The notes beneath the pieces were generated by a model. It ran no database searches. It worked only from the letters and a program-made list of their open reading frames with translations, and had not been told where the DNA came from. Shown piece after piece: positions 1 to 10,592 of a stretch of 64,000 nt of DNA (position 1 is the stretch's first letter; each line of letters opens with the position of its first letter). The position numbers were made by a program, and so were the translations under genes. The DNA comes from Ridgeia piscesae (lineage: Eukaryota > Annelida > Polychaeta > Sabellida > Siboglinidae). Location: positions 5,001-69,000 of the forward strand of contig JAODUO010001337.1 in assembly GCA_025642075.2 (NCBI GenBank), read 5' to 3'.

Positions 1-785
1 GGGTAAGCTCTCACACTTAAGTGGATTTAGCTGTCTCCCTTATATGGAGAGGGGTTAGCTGTCGCGCTTAAATACAGTATGGTAAGCTGTCCTGCTTATA
101 TGGAATGGGGTTAGCTGTCACACTTATATGAAGTGGGGTTAGCTCTCACGCTTATATGTAGTGGGGTTAACTGTCACGCTTATATGGAGAGGTGTTAGCT
201 CTCACGCTTATGTGGAGTGGGGTTAACTGTCACGTTTATATGGAGTGGAGTTAGCTGACATGTTCAAATGGAGTGGGGTTAACTGTCACGCTTATATGGA
301 GTGGGGTTAGCTCTCACGCTTATATGGAGTGGGGTTAACTGTCACGCTTATATGGAGTGAGATTTGCTCTCACGCTGTCACGCTTAAATGGAGTGGGGTT
401 AGCTGTCACGCTTGTATGGAGTGGGATTAACTGTCACGTTTATATGGAGTGGAGTTAGCTGTCATGCTCAAATGGAGTGGGGTTAGCTGTCACGCTTATA
501 TGGAGTGGGGGTAGCTGTCACTCTTAAATGCAGTATGGTTAGCTGTCCCGCTTAAATGGAATGGGGTTAGCTGTCACGCTTATATGGAGTGGGGTTAGTT
601 GTCACGCTTAAATGGAATGGGTTTAGCTGTCACGCTTAAATGGAGTGGGGTTAGCTGTCACGCTTAAATGGTGTGTGGTTAGCTGTCACGCTTAAATGGA
701 GTGTGGTTAGCTGTCACGCTTATATGGCGTGGGATTAGCTCTCATGCTTATATGAAGTGGGGTTAGCTGTCGTGCTTAAAAAGGC
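1..785. repeat. 28-bp minisatellite array
   Basis: The array repeats a unit close to GGAGTGGGGTTAGCTGTCAC followed by GCTTATAT, about 28 copies with many single-base variants (GCTGTC/GCTCTC, TATAT/TAAAT). One unit near 360-385 is partly duplicated. The array starts at or before the window edge. No open frame of interest crosses it. Confidence 0.9.
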
Positions 786-964
786 TCGTGACAGCACCGA
801 GCGAATAAAGGTGCTGGTAGAAGAGAAGTAAGCACTCTTTCTGGCATTAAGAATGGCGAAAAGTAATAAAGTTTTATTATATATTACTGGCGTAAGATAC
901 TTTACATGCAAGTTATTCTGTATATTTGCATGTTAACATTTTATGTGTACTATTTTATGTATTT

Positions 965-1005
<41 letters not shown>

Positions 1006-2449
1006 GTTTAACTACATTATGATAACATATACTAACCATGATGTTTTGGTAAACAACATGTTGCCAGTGAGCATTCTGGTAACAGCACAGTTTGATGACA
1101 CATAATATTTCTCTGTTTTATTGTTTTGCCCTGCCAGCTTTAGTCATTCATTAGAGTATACATATAATAATTCACAGCAAATGAAATCACAGAAAAAAAT
1201 GAATTTTGCCAGTCACAGGATATAAAGTCACACAATTTTGTTATTCAGACACTGTTTAGTTAATACAAAGGTTTGGTCTTGCATATACGAGTACCATACA
1301 AATCGTTTGAATCTTTGACAACAGTAAGAAATAAGGTAGCATAATAATTATATTGTGGCACAGATCACTATAGACTGCCCTTTTTACACAATCATAGCAA
1401 TGATGACAAACCTAGCTAACAGCCAAGTTGATTTGGGTTGTCCCTTTAACACCAGTATCACCATTCATCAGGCTGCCTTGTCTTGCTAGGCTGAGTGTTG
1501 TTTGAACAACTCCTAAGGAGACCTATTTAATTTGGGATACCTGGTTTGGACAAAGGGCTTGCTTAATGCTTAAATCTGAGCCAGACCTTCTCCAACACGC
1601 AAATGCTGGTGGTGCCCAGTTTTACTGCCCCGTACCCACAGTTGCTAATTTGTGTAAATGTTACTAAACTAGGCCTGAATGATTTCACATTGGCATTGCT
1701 CACTCTTAGCAGAAACTTTTCATTTCTTGATAACCATGTCCAATGTATTTATCATAACATATGTTAAAAGATATTGGCTGTAATATATTAATAAGTATTT
1801 AATAACAAAAGTAAACCAATTCTTGAGGGCTTCTAATACAGATTTCCCTTAATGGGTGAGTGTTGGTTGGTGTATATTTAATGTATAATATATTAATGAG
1901 TAATGGAAATGTCTGGCAGAATACTCAATTACCCAATGTGGTAAGCTGTAAAATTATAACAGTGTAAAGCAACTGAAGATCCTACCTGGCTTTGGATGCC
2001 ACTTTTTTCCCTCAAATAAATATTTCTTATCACTTTGCACCACCACTGAGGCACTGCCTCATCAGTTGCTATCTAGCAGGGCTGGTAAGAACAGGGCAAG
2101 ATCAAAAGACAGGCAGGCAACTGCAAAAGAGGCTTATTGTTGCTAATTGCAGTTGGGTCCACCTTGATCAGAGGTGACAACTAACTACCTGTTAGTAGAT
2201 ATCAGCTTTTATGGTATGCTCAGTGTTGTCATGGTGAATGACTACAGTGACTTTTAACTAATTATTTCTGTCTGACTGAAAAATGTGGTTTATTGAATTT
2301 CAACTACTTAAATGGTTAAAAAGGCAAGGTGAATATAAAATATAACGCCATATATTAGTTCGCATACCCAATTAAAAGTCTTTTAATCAATAAAATAATG
2401 AAATTTAGTTAATAAAATTAATTAAGTAAAATCAATAAGAATATTTTTT
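786..2449. other. AT-rich intergenic DNA, no gene seen
   Basis: The stretch is AT-rich and has a (GT)n run at about 967-1001. I see no convincing exon, RNA gene or transposon end. A 61-codon open frame at 1992-2177 has no domain features and no splice context. Confidence 0.5.
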
Positions 2450-2514
2450 TTGTATCATTCCTTGTTATCTGTTCAATCTGTTATAGGCTGCAGGCTGACT
2501 TTTGAAAAATTACT

Positions 2515-2740
2515 GCGGGCCGAACTACGGGGCGGGTTGCGGGCCAAGTTACTGCGGGGTGGTGCGGGCTGCGGGCCAAGTTACTGCGGGGAGGGCGGGC
2601 TGCAGGCTATGATGTGGCAAAATTTGCGGTGCGGGCTAAGTTACTGCGGGGCGGGCTAGGAGATGACCATTATGCGGGGCGGGGCGGTCTGAATTGAAAA
2701 TTGTGGGGCGGGCTCAGATTTCCTGCCCGCGCAGGGCCTT
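2515..2740. repeat. GC-rich degenerate tandem repeat
   Basis: A short, strikingly GC-rich island in AT-rich DNA repeats blocks such as GCGGGCTGCGGGCCAAG and TTACTGCGGGG with irregular spacing of roughly 30-60 bases. The purine-strand bias and repeats explain the open frame across it (2450-2659), which I do not call a gene. Confidence 0.7.
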
Positions 2741-2898
2741 CGTGCAAATGTTTCAAGGTATGTAATTGTATCAAATACAAAACACTGGTGACAGAATTAA
2801 GGCATATAGTTGCTTGCTAACACTGACATGGTAAAGGGAGAATTGTCTTGTAACTTAACACTTATTTCGTTTAATTGATACTTTGATTATGTTGTTAG

Positions 2899-3021
2899 TG
2901 TATGAGGACACTGTCAACAGGCTGGAACTGCTGGTAAGACAGCCAACACCAGTTGAACAACGTGAAGTGTTTGATGCAGCCATTGAGAAGCAGAAGTTTG
3001 GCCAAGTGGAAAACGTATCAG
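2899..3021 (+). CDS. Candidate internal coding exon 1 of an unrecognised gene
   Basis: A 123-bp open block follows a TTGTTAG acceptor and ends at a TCAG/GTAAAT donor. It is a phase 1-1 exon, so its length is a multiple of three. The 41 residues are polar and helix-like (YEDTVNRLELLVRQP, then VFDAAIEKQKFGQ). The next candidate exon at 3731 starts in the matching phase and the joined frame stays open. I do not recognise the family, and no start exon is visible upstream. It could also be chance open sequence or an old transposase piece. The splice signals and phase match are the main support. Confidence 0.35.
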
Positions 3022-3730
3022 GTAAATGTCATACTCCATATAATATCATATCATATGAAACATGCGGGCATGCACTTTTGCATTGTCAATTAAGATGATC
3101 CATATGTTCATGTGTCAATTAAAAAGCAATTATGATATATAGCTCAAAACATTTCAGCTAATTCATGTTGGCTGTCCACACGCCTGAGTCCCACTGTCAT
3201 TGAGACTGGGGAGAGCAAATGATAATTCGTACAATATTAAAATTTTGACTGAAAGTGTATCAAAAGGAAGTATATTTACAATACAAATATGTATACATAC
3301 ACATATTTATGACTCTCTCTCTCTATATATATATATATATGTATTTAATTTATATGAAATAATGTGTGGTAGTGTCAAATTGTTACAAAATATACCAATT
3401 ACCCTGGTTTTATTAGCCAAGGTTGTTAATTTATACCTTAGCCTGTACATGCATTGTAATGGGTAATTTTGAAAAATATCTGCGTTTATGGCATATACAT
3501 AGATTCTTATATTTGGTTGTTTATGAATGCCATTAGCAATACTTGCACACAGTTGCGTTTCCATATTCGAGTAATTTTTAGACATAATGTTTATGTCAAG
3601 TATGGACGCGGACAGCTGGATATCTTTCACAATTCTTTATTTCATGTACCAACAATTCAAAACACATGTTTCTGTTGCCCAATCATCATAACTATAATTT
3701 TATTGTACGTATTTATTTTCATTTCCGCAG

Positions 3731-3885
3731 CTGCTGGCGAAAGCTTATTCCCGCAGAAGACAGATGGCGACGTAAGGTCTGTCATCCGGCAGAAATTGAA
3801 CGGGGCAGCCAAAGTAATGGCTAAACGAAATGTCTTTCATGATGATTTTCATGTAATAAAAACATATGATATCATATATATGTAA
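3731..3885 (+). CDS. Candidate terminal coding exon 2 of the same unrecognised gene
   Basis: A good acceptor (pyrimidine-rich tract, then TTTCCGCAG) precedes an open frame that continues in phase from the exon ending at 3021. It includes DGDVRSVIRQKLNGAAK, a basic helix-like stretch, and runs to a TAA at 3885. A possible donor inside it (CAAA/GTAATG near 3812) could end the exon earlier. The product is not recognised. The last 20 or so residues are AT-driven and look less protein-like than the first 30. Confidence 0.33.
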
Positions 3886-3889
3886 CTTG

Positions 3890-4588
3890 TATGATCAACA
3901 TATATACACAGGTATTCGTTGTACTACTACTAGCATTCTATATAAAACATTGTATGGAATATGTTGTCGGTATTTCTTAAAACAATAAAATACAGAATAT
4001 TATATAGTATTTATTTTAGTATTCTATATGAAATATCCTGTAGAATAATCTATGGGATTTGTGTGAGTTTTCTATATAAATTATTCTATTGAATAATCTA
4101 TGCGATTTGTATTGCTTTTTATATTTATGGTTTTCTCTAAGAAATATTCTATAGAATATTCAATAGGATTTATATGGTTGTCTATAGGAAATATGCTATA
4201 GAATATTATATAGGGTATTTATGGTTTTCTATGGGATATTTACTATAGAAACCATAAATATTCTATATCACATTCTATAGAAAACTACACAAAAACCTAT
4301 ATAATAGTCTATAGAAAACTATACGCAAAATTACTATAGAATATTATATAGAAAACTATACGCAAAACACTAGAATATTCTATAGAAAACTATGCAAAAT
4401 ACAATAGAATATTCTATAGAAAACTATTAGCAAAATCCTATAGAATATTCTATAGAAAACTATTGGCAAAAATCCTATAGAATATTCTATAGAAAACTAT
4501 TGGCAAAAAGTCTATAGAAAACTATATACAACAATTCTATAGAAAATTCTATAGAAAACTATTGACAAAAATCCTATAGAAAACTATA
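3890..4588. repeat. Palindromic AT-rich tandem repeat (TCTATAGAATATTCTATAGA type)
   Basis: Roughly 700 bp built from ATTCTATAGAAAACTAT and its complement. The first half carries one orientation (ATAGAATATTCTATAG with GGTTTTCTATAG), and from about 4250 the opposite orientation dominates (CTATAGAAAACTAT). The region is therefore an imperfect giant inverted repeat made of short self-complementary units. It abuts the 5' edge of the LINE remnant. Confidence 0.75.
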
Positions 4589-4957
4589 TTAGTACATGTA
4601 GGGACGAACAATGCAGACAGGGAGGGGACTACTAGAATATTGCAAAGATACAGACAGTTGGTAGGGAAACTGAAGAAGACAAGAGTTGAACAGATTATTC
4701 TCTCAGGAATGTTGCCAGTAATGGGAGGAAGGGGAGCAACATATAGAAACTGCAAGAGGATGGCAATCAACGCTCTAGTTGAGCAGATGTGTGAAGAAGA
4801 AGGAATTGGATTCTTAGATTTGTGGGGATACTTTGTTGGGAAAGAAGACATGTACATGAGAGATGGCTTCCTTCTAAGCGGAAAGGGCGCAGCAGTTTTC
4901 TCTGTGAACCTGCTTCGATCTATGGACAGTGGAACAGGGTGCAACTATTTAAACTAG
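4589..4957 (+). pseudogene. SGNH/GDSL-esterase-like part of a CR1-type LINE
   Basis: The frame opens with VHVGTNNADREG and continues with IILSGMLPV, a run around FLDLWGYFVGKE, and DGFLLSGKGAAVF. These correspond to the GTNN/GxND block, the P-containing strand and the terminal DxxHLSxxG block of SGNH hydrolases. Here the catalytic His of the last block is replaced (DGFLLS). Esterase-like domains of this kind are known in some CR1-clade LINE proteins. It sits directly upstream, on the same strand, of the endonuclease and reverse transcriptase remnants, so I read it as LINE sequence and not a host esterase. A stop at 4955-4957 separates it from the rest. Confidence 0.65.
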
Positions 4958-5099
4958 ATTCGCAGGGGGATTCACAGAGAAGCCAAATACTGGATGCACA
5001 GATAAGGACAGCAAAAATAAATCAGCAAAGAACAGTCTGGAACACTGTACAATATTTTGTTATAAATGTGTTTGTTTAAATACAAGCAGCATAGTAAAT

Positions 5100-5777
5100 A
5101 AAATAAATGAACTAAACTTTATGGTAGAAGACATTGACCCTCACATAATAGGTATGATTGAATCTTGGGCCACCCCCGATATATCAGATGCATAATTAGA
5201 AATAACAGGATATGTCATGTTTAGGAAAGATAGAATAGGGAGAAGGGGAGGTGGTGTTATTTTATATATTAAAGAATCCATCCAGGCTTATGAAATAAAC
5301 TTAGAAAAAGAAGCAGAATGTGAAGAAGCTGCTGGTGTAACATAGTTACAGGAAACTCAACATTTACTGTTGGGTTAATTTATCGAAGTCCAAACATAAG
5401 CATAGACGAGAATGAGAAAGTATAAAACGATATAAAGGAAGTCAGTAAACGGGACTGTATGATTATTGGGGGATTTTAACCATTGACGTATACAATGGAA
5501 ATCTCTACAAAGTACTGGGAGTGAGGATCAAAGGTTTTTTTTAAATTTAGTACAAGACAGTTTCCTTACTCAACATGTGTTAGAACCAACCAGGGGTGAG
5601 AACGAGTTGGACATAGTTTTGAGCTCACAGAAGGAATTTGTTGATCATGTCAAGATATGTGAGCCACTGGGGTGTAGTGATCACAACCATATATGTTATC
5701 ATCAAAGTAAAAGGACAACGGAATCGAAAAATACGGTAATACGAAAACATTTCACAAAGGAAGCTATAAGGATATGA
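5100..5777 (+). pseudogene. LINE APE-like endonuclease remnant
   Basis: Frame fragments read NKINELNFMVEDIDPHIIG followed by MIESWATPDI, then GRRGGGVILYIKE, LLGDFNH, and LDIVLSS ... LGCSDHNHI. These match the E(S/T)W, GGGVxLYI, GDFN and SDH blocks of APE-type LINE endonucleases in the right order. In-frame stops (for example after ISDA near 5190 and around 5343-5475) and frameshifts disable it. Confidence 0.75.
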
Positions 5778-6357
5778 GAAAATATTTAGCAAAGATAGAC
5801 TGGAATGACACATTGGAGAATAAGACAGCAACATAATTCTGGAATATCTTCGTAAAGAGTGAAATTGACTGCATTGTCGATAAATATGTCCCCTTGAAAA
5901 AACAGGGGAAACGGTCAAAAAAGAAACACTTATCGAAAGAAGCCATTAGACAAATCAAGTACAAGCAAATGATGTCGAAGACATACAGACACAATGGAAG
6001 TGAAGAAGACTGCCATTTATAAAGACGCACTTAACCAAGCTACAGCTGAAATTAGAAATTCAAAGAGAAGCTATGAACACAAATTACCTTTTAATATAAA
6101 ACATGACAGCAAGAGTTTTTATGCATATGTTCGAAGTAAACAGAACGTTCAGGATAAGGTCGGTCCTCAAGAAGGTAGTGATGGAAACAAAATAGCAGAG
6201 GGATTCTTAATGGCAAAAAAACTAAATGAATACTTTAGTTCGGTGTTTACCAGGGAAGATATTAGTGCATTACCAGTACCAGAGGCTAAATTCGAAGGGA
6301 GAGAGTCAGACTATTAAGATTGTAACACAAAAAATGGTAGCTAAGTAAATAAGGGAT

Positions 6358-7253
6358 ATGAAGGATACTAAGTCATCTGGGGTGGATGGGATTCCTCCCA
6401 AATTACTACTGGAAATTGTAGAACAAATTAGCATACCGCTTGCAACAGCGTTCAATTTGTCATTAGAAGAGGGAGTAGTTCCGTTAGAATGGAAAGAAGC
6501 AAACATTATACCATTATTTAAAAAAGGTTCGAGAAACAAGTCAGAGAACTATAGACCAGTGAGTTTAACATCGGTGATTTGCAAACTATTACAAAGACTA
6601 ATTAAAGATCACTTGGTTGATTTTCTTGTTAAAAATAACTTGATTAATCCATCTCAATATGGGTTTCTAAAAGCGAGGTCATCCTTATCAAATATCTTAT
6701 GTTTTTTGGAAGATGTCACAAAGTGGGTAGATGAGGGATCACCAGTAGATATATTATACTTAGATTTTAAAAAAGCCTTTCACGAAGTGCCACATCAAAG
6801 AGTGCTACTTAAACTAAAGATCCATGGCATAGGAAATGGTATGATTAGCTGGATAGAAAAATGGCTTATTGGTAGAGACAAAGAGTAATAGTTTATGGGG
6901 AGGTTTGAAACTGGAAATCGGTTTTGAGTGGAGTTCAGCAGGGATCAGTATTGGGACCTATTTTATTCTTAACATATATCAATGATTTGGATGATGACAT
7001 AACAAGTAAAATGCTAAAGTTTGGGGACGATACAAAAGTGTTTAGAAAAATTAAAAGTGATGCAGATAGAGAGCAATTACAAGATGGTCTAAATAAGTTG
7101 ACCGAATGGTCTGAAAAGTGGCAAATGCTGTTTAATTATGGGAAGTGTAAGTGCCTCCACTCAGGACATGGGAATGAAGACGCACAATATACAATGAGTG
7201 ATACTGTACTAAATACTACCGTAAAAGGAAAAGGACTTAGGGTTAACTATTAG
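6358..7253 (+). pseudogene. CR1-type reverse transcriptase, broken in two frames
   Basis: The first block (6358-6888) carries KSSGVDGIPPKLL, WKEANIIPLFKKGSR, NYRPVSLTSVICKLL, QYGFLKARS and the palm motif YLDFKKAFHEVPHQ. A frameshift and a stop near 6885-6925 separate it from the second block (6924-7253), which holds SGVQQGSVLGPILF and the catalytic box as FGDDTK. Family members have YADD in that box and D in KAFD; here they read FGDD and KAFH, so catalytic geometry is eroded as well as the frame. Order and spacing are typical of CR1/jockey-type enzymes. Confidence 0.85.
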
Positions 7254-7830
7254 TGCTGATATGAACGTGTCAGAGCAGTGTGGAATTGCAGCAACGAAGG
7301 GAAACCAAATTCTTGGATTAATTATGCGAAATATAGTGTACAAGGAAAATAACTAATAATACCGCTCTATAAAACAATTGTTAGGCCTCATTTAGAATAT
7401 TGCATACAGGTATGGATGCCATATCGCAAGACGGATATCGATATACTAGAAAGAGTACAAAGGAGAGCAACCAAAATGATAAAAGAAACTCAGGAATATT
7501 AGTTACGAAATGCGTCTAAAAGAATGTGGATTAACAACATTAGAAACCAGGAGACTGAGAGGAGATCAGATAGAAGTGTTTAAAATATTGAATGAGTATG
7601 AAAATATTGACATAGATATTTTTTCTCGGTTAAGGAAGACAGAAGGACTAGAGGACATGGAATTACATTAGCAAAGAAGCAGTGTAGACTGGATATTAGA
7701 ACATTTCCACAAAGAACAGTAAATGAATGGATTAGAGTATCGGCTGATTGTGTAGGTGCTAGTAATGTTAATATGTTTATAAATAAATTCGACATATACC
7801 TAAGAAGGGCGGGGTACATTTAGATAGATA
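7254..7830 (+). pseudogene. CR1-type LINE C-terminal region remnant
   Basis: Frame pieces read GNQILGLIMRNI, then [18 protein letters not shown] and [13 protein letters not shown], then RTFPQRTVNEW and INKFDIYLRRAGYI. These are the standard blocks after the polymerase in CR1-clade proteins. Several stops and shifts interrupt it. Confidence 0.8.
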
Positions 7831-8029
7831 GGTTGGACTATCCATAAGCCAAAGGGCTTCCTTGTCCACCTGCCATCTAGAGTTGATTATCTAGGTGACA
7901 ATCTTGTTAAATCTTGTTTATACAAGAGGCTGTAGATTTCTTGGGAACAGGGATGGTAGTTGACTGTTTGAAGAAATAGTGGATTTTACTTTCGGAAAGA
8001 GACACACTGAATTTTGAAGGGTATAAACA

Positions 8030-8031
<2 letters not shown>

Positions 8032-8089
<58 letters not shown>

Positions 8090-8110
8090 TATATATATAT
8101 ATATATATAT
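8032..8110. repeat. (TA)n microsatellite
   Basis: A near-perfect TA run with one CTA interruption lies between the LINE tail and the 3' flank of duplication unit A. Confidence 0.9.
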
Positions 8111-8114
8111 GTAT

Positions 8115-8448
8115 TATACATTATTTGAATGAGCATTGTATACCATAACATTATAAATAACTGGGTAGTAATATAAGTGTTATTTTTATTCACGTTATTT
8201 TGGAACAAAATCAACCAATTCTCGGCCAGTTCCTTCACCCATTCTCTGTCAACTGGTAAAATAATGCGTAAAAAGGAAACCGTTTAAAGTACCAATTTCA
8301 AAAGTGAGATTTATTGGTAGTTGGCAGACTCCGGAGTATCCTCATCCCTTAGCGACCGCTGGTAGTAAACTATGTTCCCATTGCAGATATACGGGGAACA
8401 TGTATCATTCCCTGTGTTGCAAGTATGATCTGAATGTTTTATAATACA
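8115..8448 (-). other. Duplicated 3' flank of gene copy A
   Basis: This non-coding stretch is clearly homologous to 21565-21897 (copy B) and, in reverse complement, to 41455-41700 (copy C). Shared blocks include TTAGCGACCGCT, AAACTATGTTCCCATTGCAG and ATTCTCGGCCAG. It probably contains the 3' untranslated region of the minus-strand gene. I see no clear AATAAA in a suitable place. Confidence 0.7.
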
Positions 8449-10592
8449 TTATGCACATTTTCGGTCAGATGCCGAAGCTTTCACTGCATCGCCTACTTTT
8501 TCTTCGCCATATACCAATGCTGAAAGGCTCCGACACACATCGTTCCATATCGAATACTCTTCTTTATCCTCTTCTTCCTCGTCGTAGTCTAACGCGTTGG
8601 CATTTCGGCCATTCTCTGTCGCACTGTCTTCAATGCCACGATGCCGAAACATTTCGACAACACGTCACCAGAATGTGCCGTAGCCGATGAAAAGTACAAG
8701 TACCAGCTGTGCCAGCGCCAACGGCCACAATGTCTCCACCGATAAGCATCTTCGTCAAAGCAGACAACTTCTTTTCTTCTTTCGTTCGTTGGCAGTTTGT
8801 TCCAGTCCACGCCGCAGAACAGAAATACGCGTACGAAGTGTCGTTCAACTTGCAAGTGCTACAATTGTCGCACGGATTGTTCGTGCATGAATCAGTAGTT
8901 TCACGATGTGAGCCAGTAGAATTAGCTGGGCTGGGACATTTGTGAGACCTTATATTGCCGGTATTAGGAATCAGCTGACACGTTCCTCCATTATTGCACG
9001 GATTGCTCGCACATGGATCAGATATGTTCCGCTGTATACACGTGTACGAAGTGCCGTTCCCCTTGCAAATGCCGCCATTGTCGCACGGATTGCTCGTGCA
9101 TGGGACAATATCTTCACAATTGGAACCAATCCAATTAACGGGACAGAAACATTAATAAAACCAAAAACTCACATTATGCTTAATCAGACGACATGAAACT
9201 CCGTTGTTGCATGGATTGCTCGCACATGGATCAGAGACTTTCCGCTGTATACACGTGTACGAAGTGTCGTTCCCCTTGCAAATGCCGCCATTGTCGCACG
9301 GATTGCTCGTGCATGGGACCATATCTTCACAGTTGGAACCAATCCAATTATCGGGACAGGAACATTCATAAGACCCAAAACTCACAGTATTTTCAATCAG
9401 ACGACATGACCCTCCGTTATTGCATGGATTGCTCGCACATGGCGGTAATCGTCCGTAGACTTCTACTTCGCACAACGATAGAATCGCATAAAATGATGAC
9501 TCAAATGAAGTATATTTATAAGTATACTTAATCTTCACAGTGCTCCCTATGGAACAGGAAGGCACCAGACATAAAACCATGCATAGGATTCGGCGCCGCT
9601 GGGCGTATTGTTGTCGCGACTGTGATCGTAATATTTTGAGTACGTGCCATTATGTGGCCCAACGTATATATCACAATGAATCAGATCAGTGGTGCGACTT
9701 TCCACGCGAGTCACCATATAAACCTGTATAATTTGTATCGCTGTTTGAAGTTCAACCTTCCACCATGGAGAAGTGATATCGCGGGTGGTTGTTACACACT
9801 GGTAGTCTTTATGTCTCCAACCCCTCGTCACATAGTCTCTGTATCCATCGACAGTATTTGAAGCTGCAATCACTGTACCGTTTGGTCCAGATATTGTTGC
9901 AGTCTGTCCTCGTGCCCAATTTTTCCCTTCGCAATTTAGCCCGGGCCAGGTCGGTGGGCAGACACACCTATAAAAGTAAGTGTCTTTCGGCTTACAACTT
10001 TCTCCATTACCGCAGGGATTGCTCAAACACGGGGAAGCAGAACTAGGTTTTCCATAGACCATCACTTCGGCTAACGCAAGATACGTAAGTTCCGACGTCG
10101 ACGATGGTTTTGAGATCACCACACGGAATCCCACCGCACCTTTGCAGTCATGCCTTTCAACAACGTCATCACATAACGTGTATCTGCCAGTGCTAGTGAC
10201 ACCAACCATAACACGCATCCACTTTGTATATCTGTCATATCCATGTTGGGACTTAGGTTTGTGCGGGAACACTTGCACGTCGCGTACATTCACTATTACT
10301 CTCAAATAAATCCTCCACCAAGGATACCTCTCTATTTTGGTCATGGAGACACGCACAAACATTCCGTCAATAGCTTTGTCAGCAATAGACCAATGTGCGT
10401 ATGTTGTCGATTGAGATGCTTTTTTATTTTCGTCCAATTCGTAACGAGTTTTTCACAATTTTTGCCATCAACTCCTGGTCGGCAATAAAAAAAACGGCCA
10501 CCACCAGCTTGTCTTCCACCAAGCCTGCATCTAATCGATTTGCAACAGTAAATTGACATCAGAATTGTTATTACGACCAGCAACGCAGCCAT
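8449..10592 (-). pseudogene. Copy A: broken gene for a discoidin-like/EGF membrane protein
   Basis: This is homologous along its whole length to the intact copy C at 39352-41454. It keeps the signal peptide start (MAALLVVITILMSIYCCKS), two galactose-binding-like domains, the EGF row and the acidic tail. It is disrupted in at least four places. A frameshift lies near 10430, just after the NWTK block. A one-base loss lies near 9555, where copy C has CCTGTTTCC and A has CCTGTTCC. A nonsense change lies at about 9150 (TAT TAA for TAT GAA). A shift lies between the membrane segment and the tail near 8650-8780. It has two copies of the 71-residue EGF pair, as in C. It could still be transcribed, but a full protein is not possible from one frame. 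Confidence 0.85.

Larger units (their letters stand above)
4589..7900 (+). mobile_element. Degenerate CR1-clade non-LTR retrotransposon
   Basis: This is one LINE copy read across several broken frames. In order it has an esterase-like part (4589-4957), an APE-type endonuclease remnant (about 5100-5760), a linker (about 5990-6317), a reverse transcriptase (6358-7253) and a C-terminal region ending in YLRRAGYI (about 7250-7820). A short 3' tail ends near TGTCCACCTGCCATCTAGAG. Many stops and frameshifts show it is dead. Its 3' tail recurs at 61.6-61.75 kb and, inverted, at about 18.4-18.5 kb, which shows a family with 5'-truncated copies. No target-site duplication could be identified. Confidence 0.85.

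Noticed and set aside
1..785. CRISPR-like regular repeats at the left edge (and the 55-bp units at the right edge)
   Set aside because: Units are directly adjacent with no unique spacers, and the DNA is eukaryotic; these are minisatellites.
3200..3630. Overlapping frames on both strands at 3.2-3.6 kb
   Set aside because: AT-rich sequence inside the putative intron between 3021 and 3731; no domain features.
4549..4944. 131-codon minus-strand frame
   Set aside because: Antisense shadow of the esterase-like LINE part, which has clear family motifs on the plus strand.
9540..9861. Plus-strand frames opposite gene copy A (and similar ones opposite B and C)
   Set aside because: Antisense shadows of conserved coding sequence; they recur in all copies only because the coding strand is conserved.
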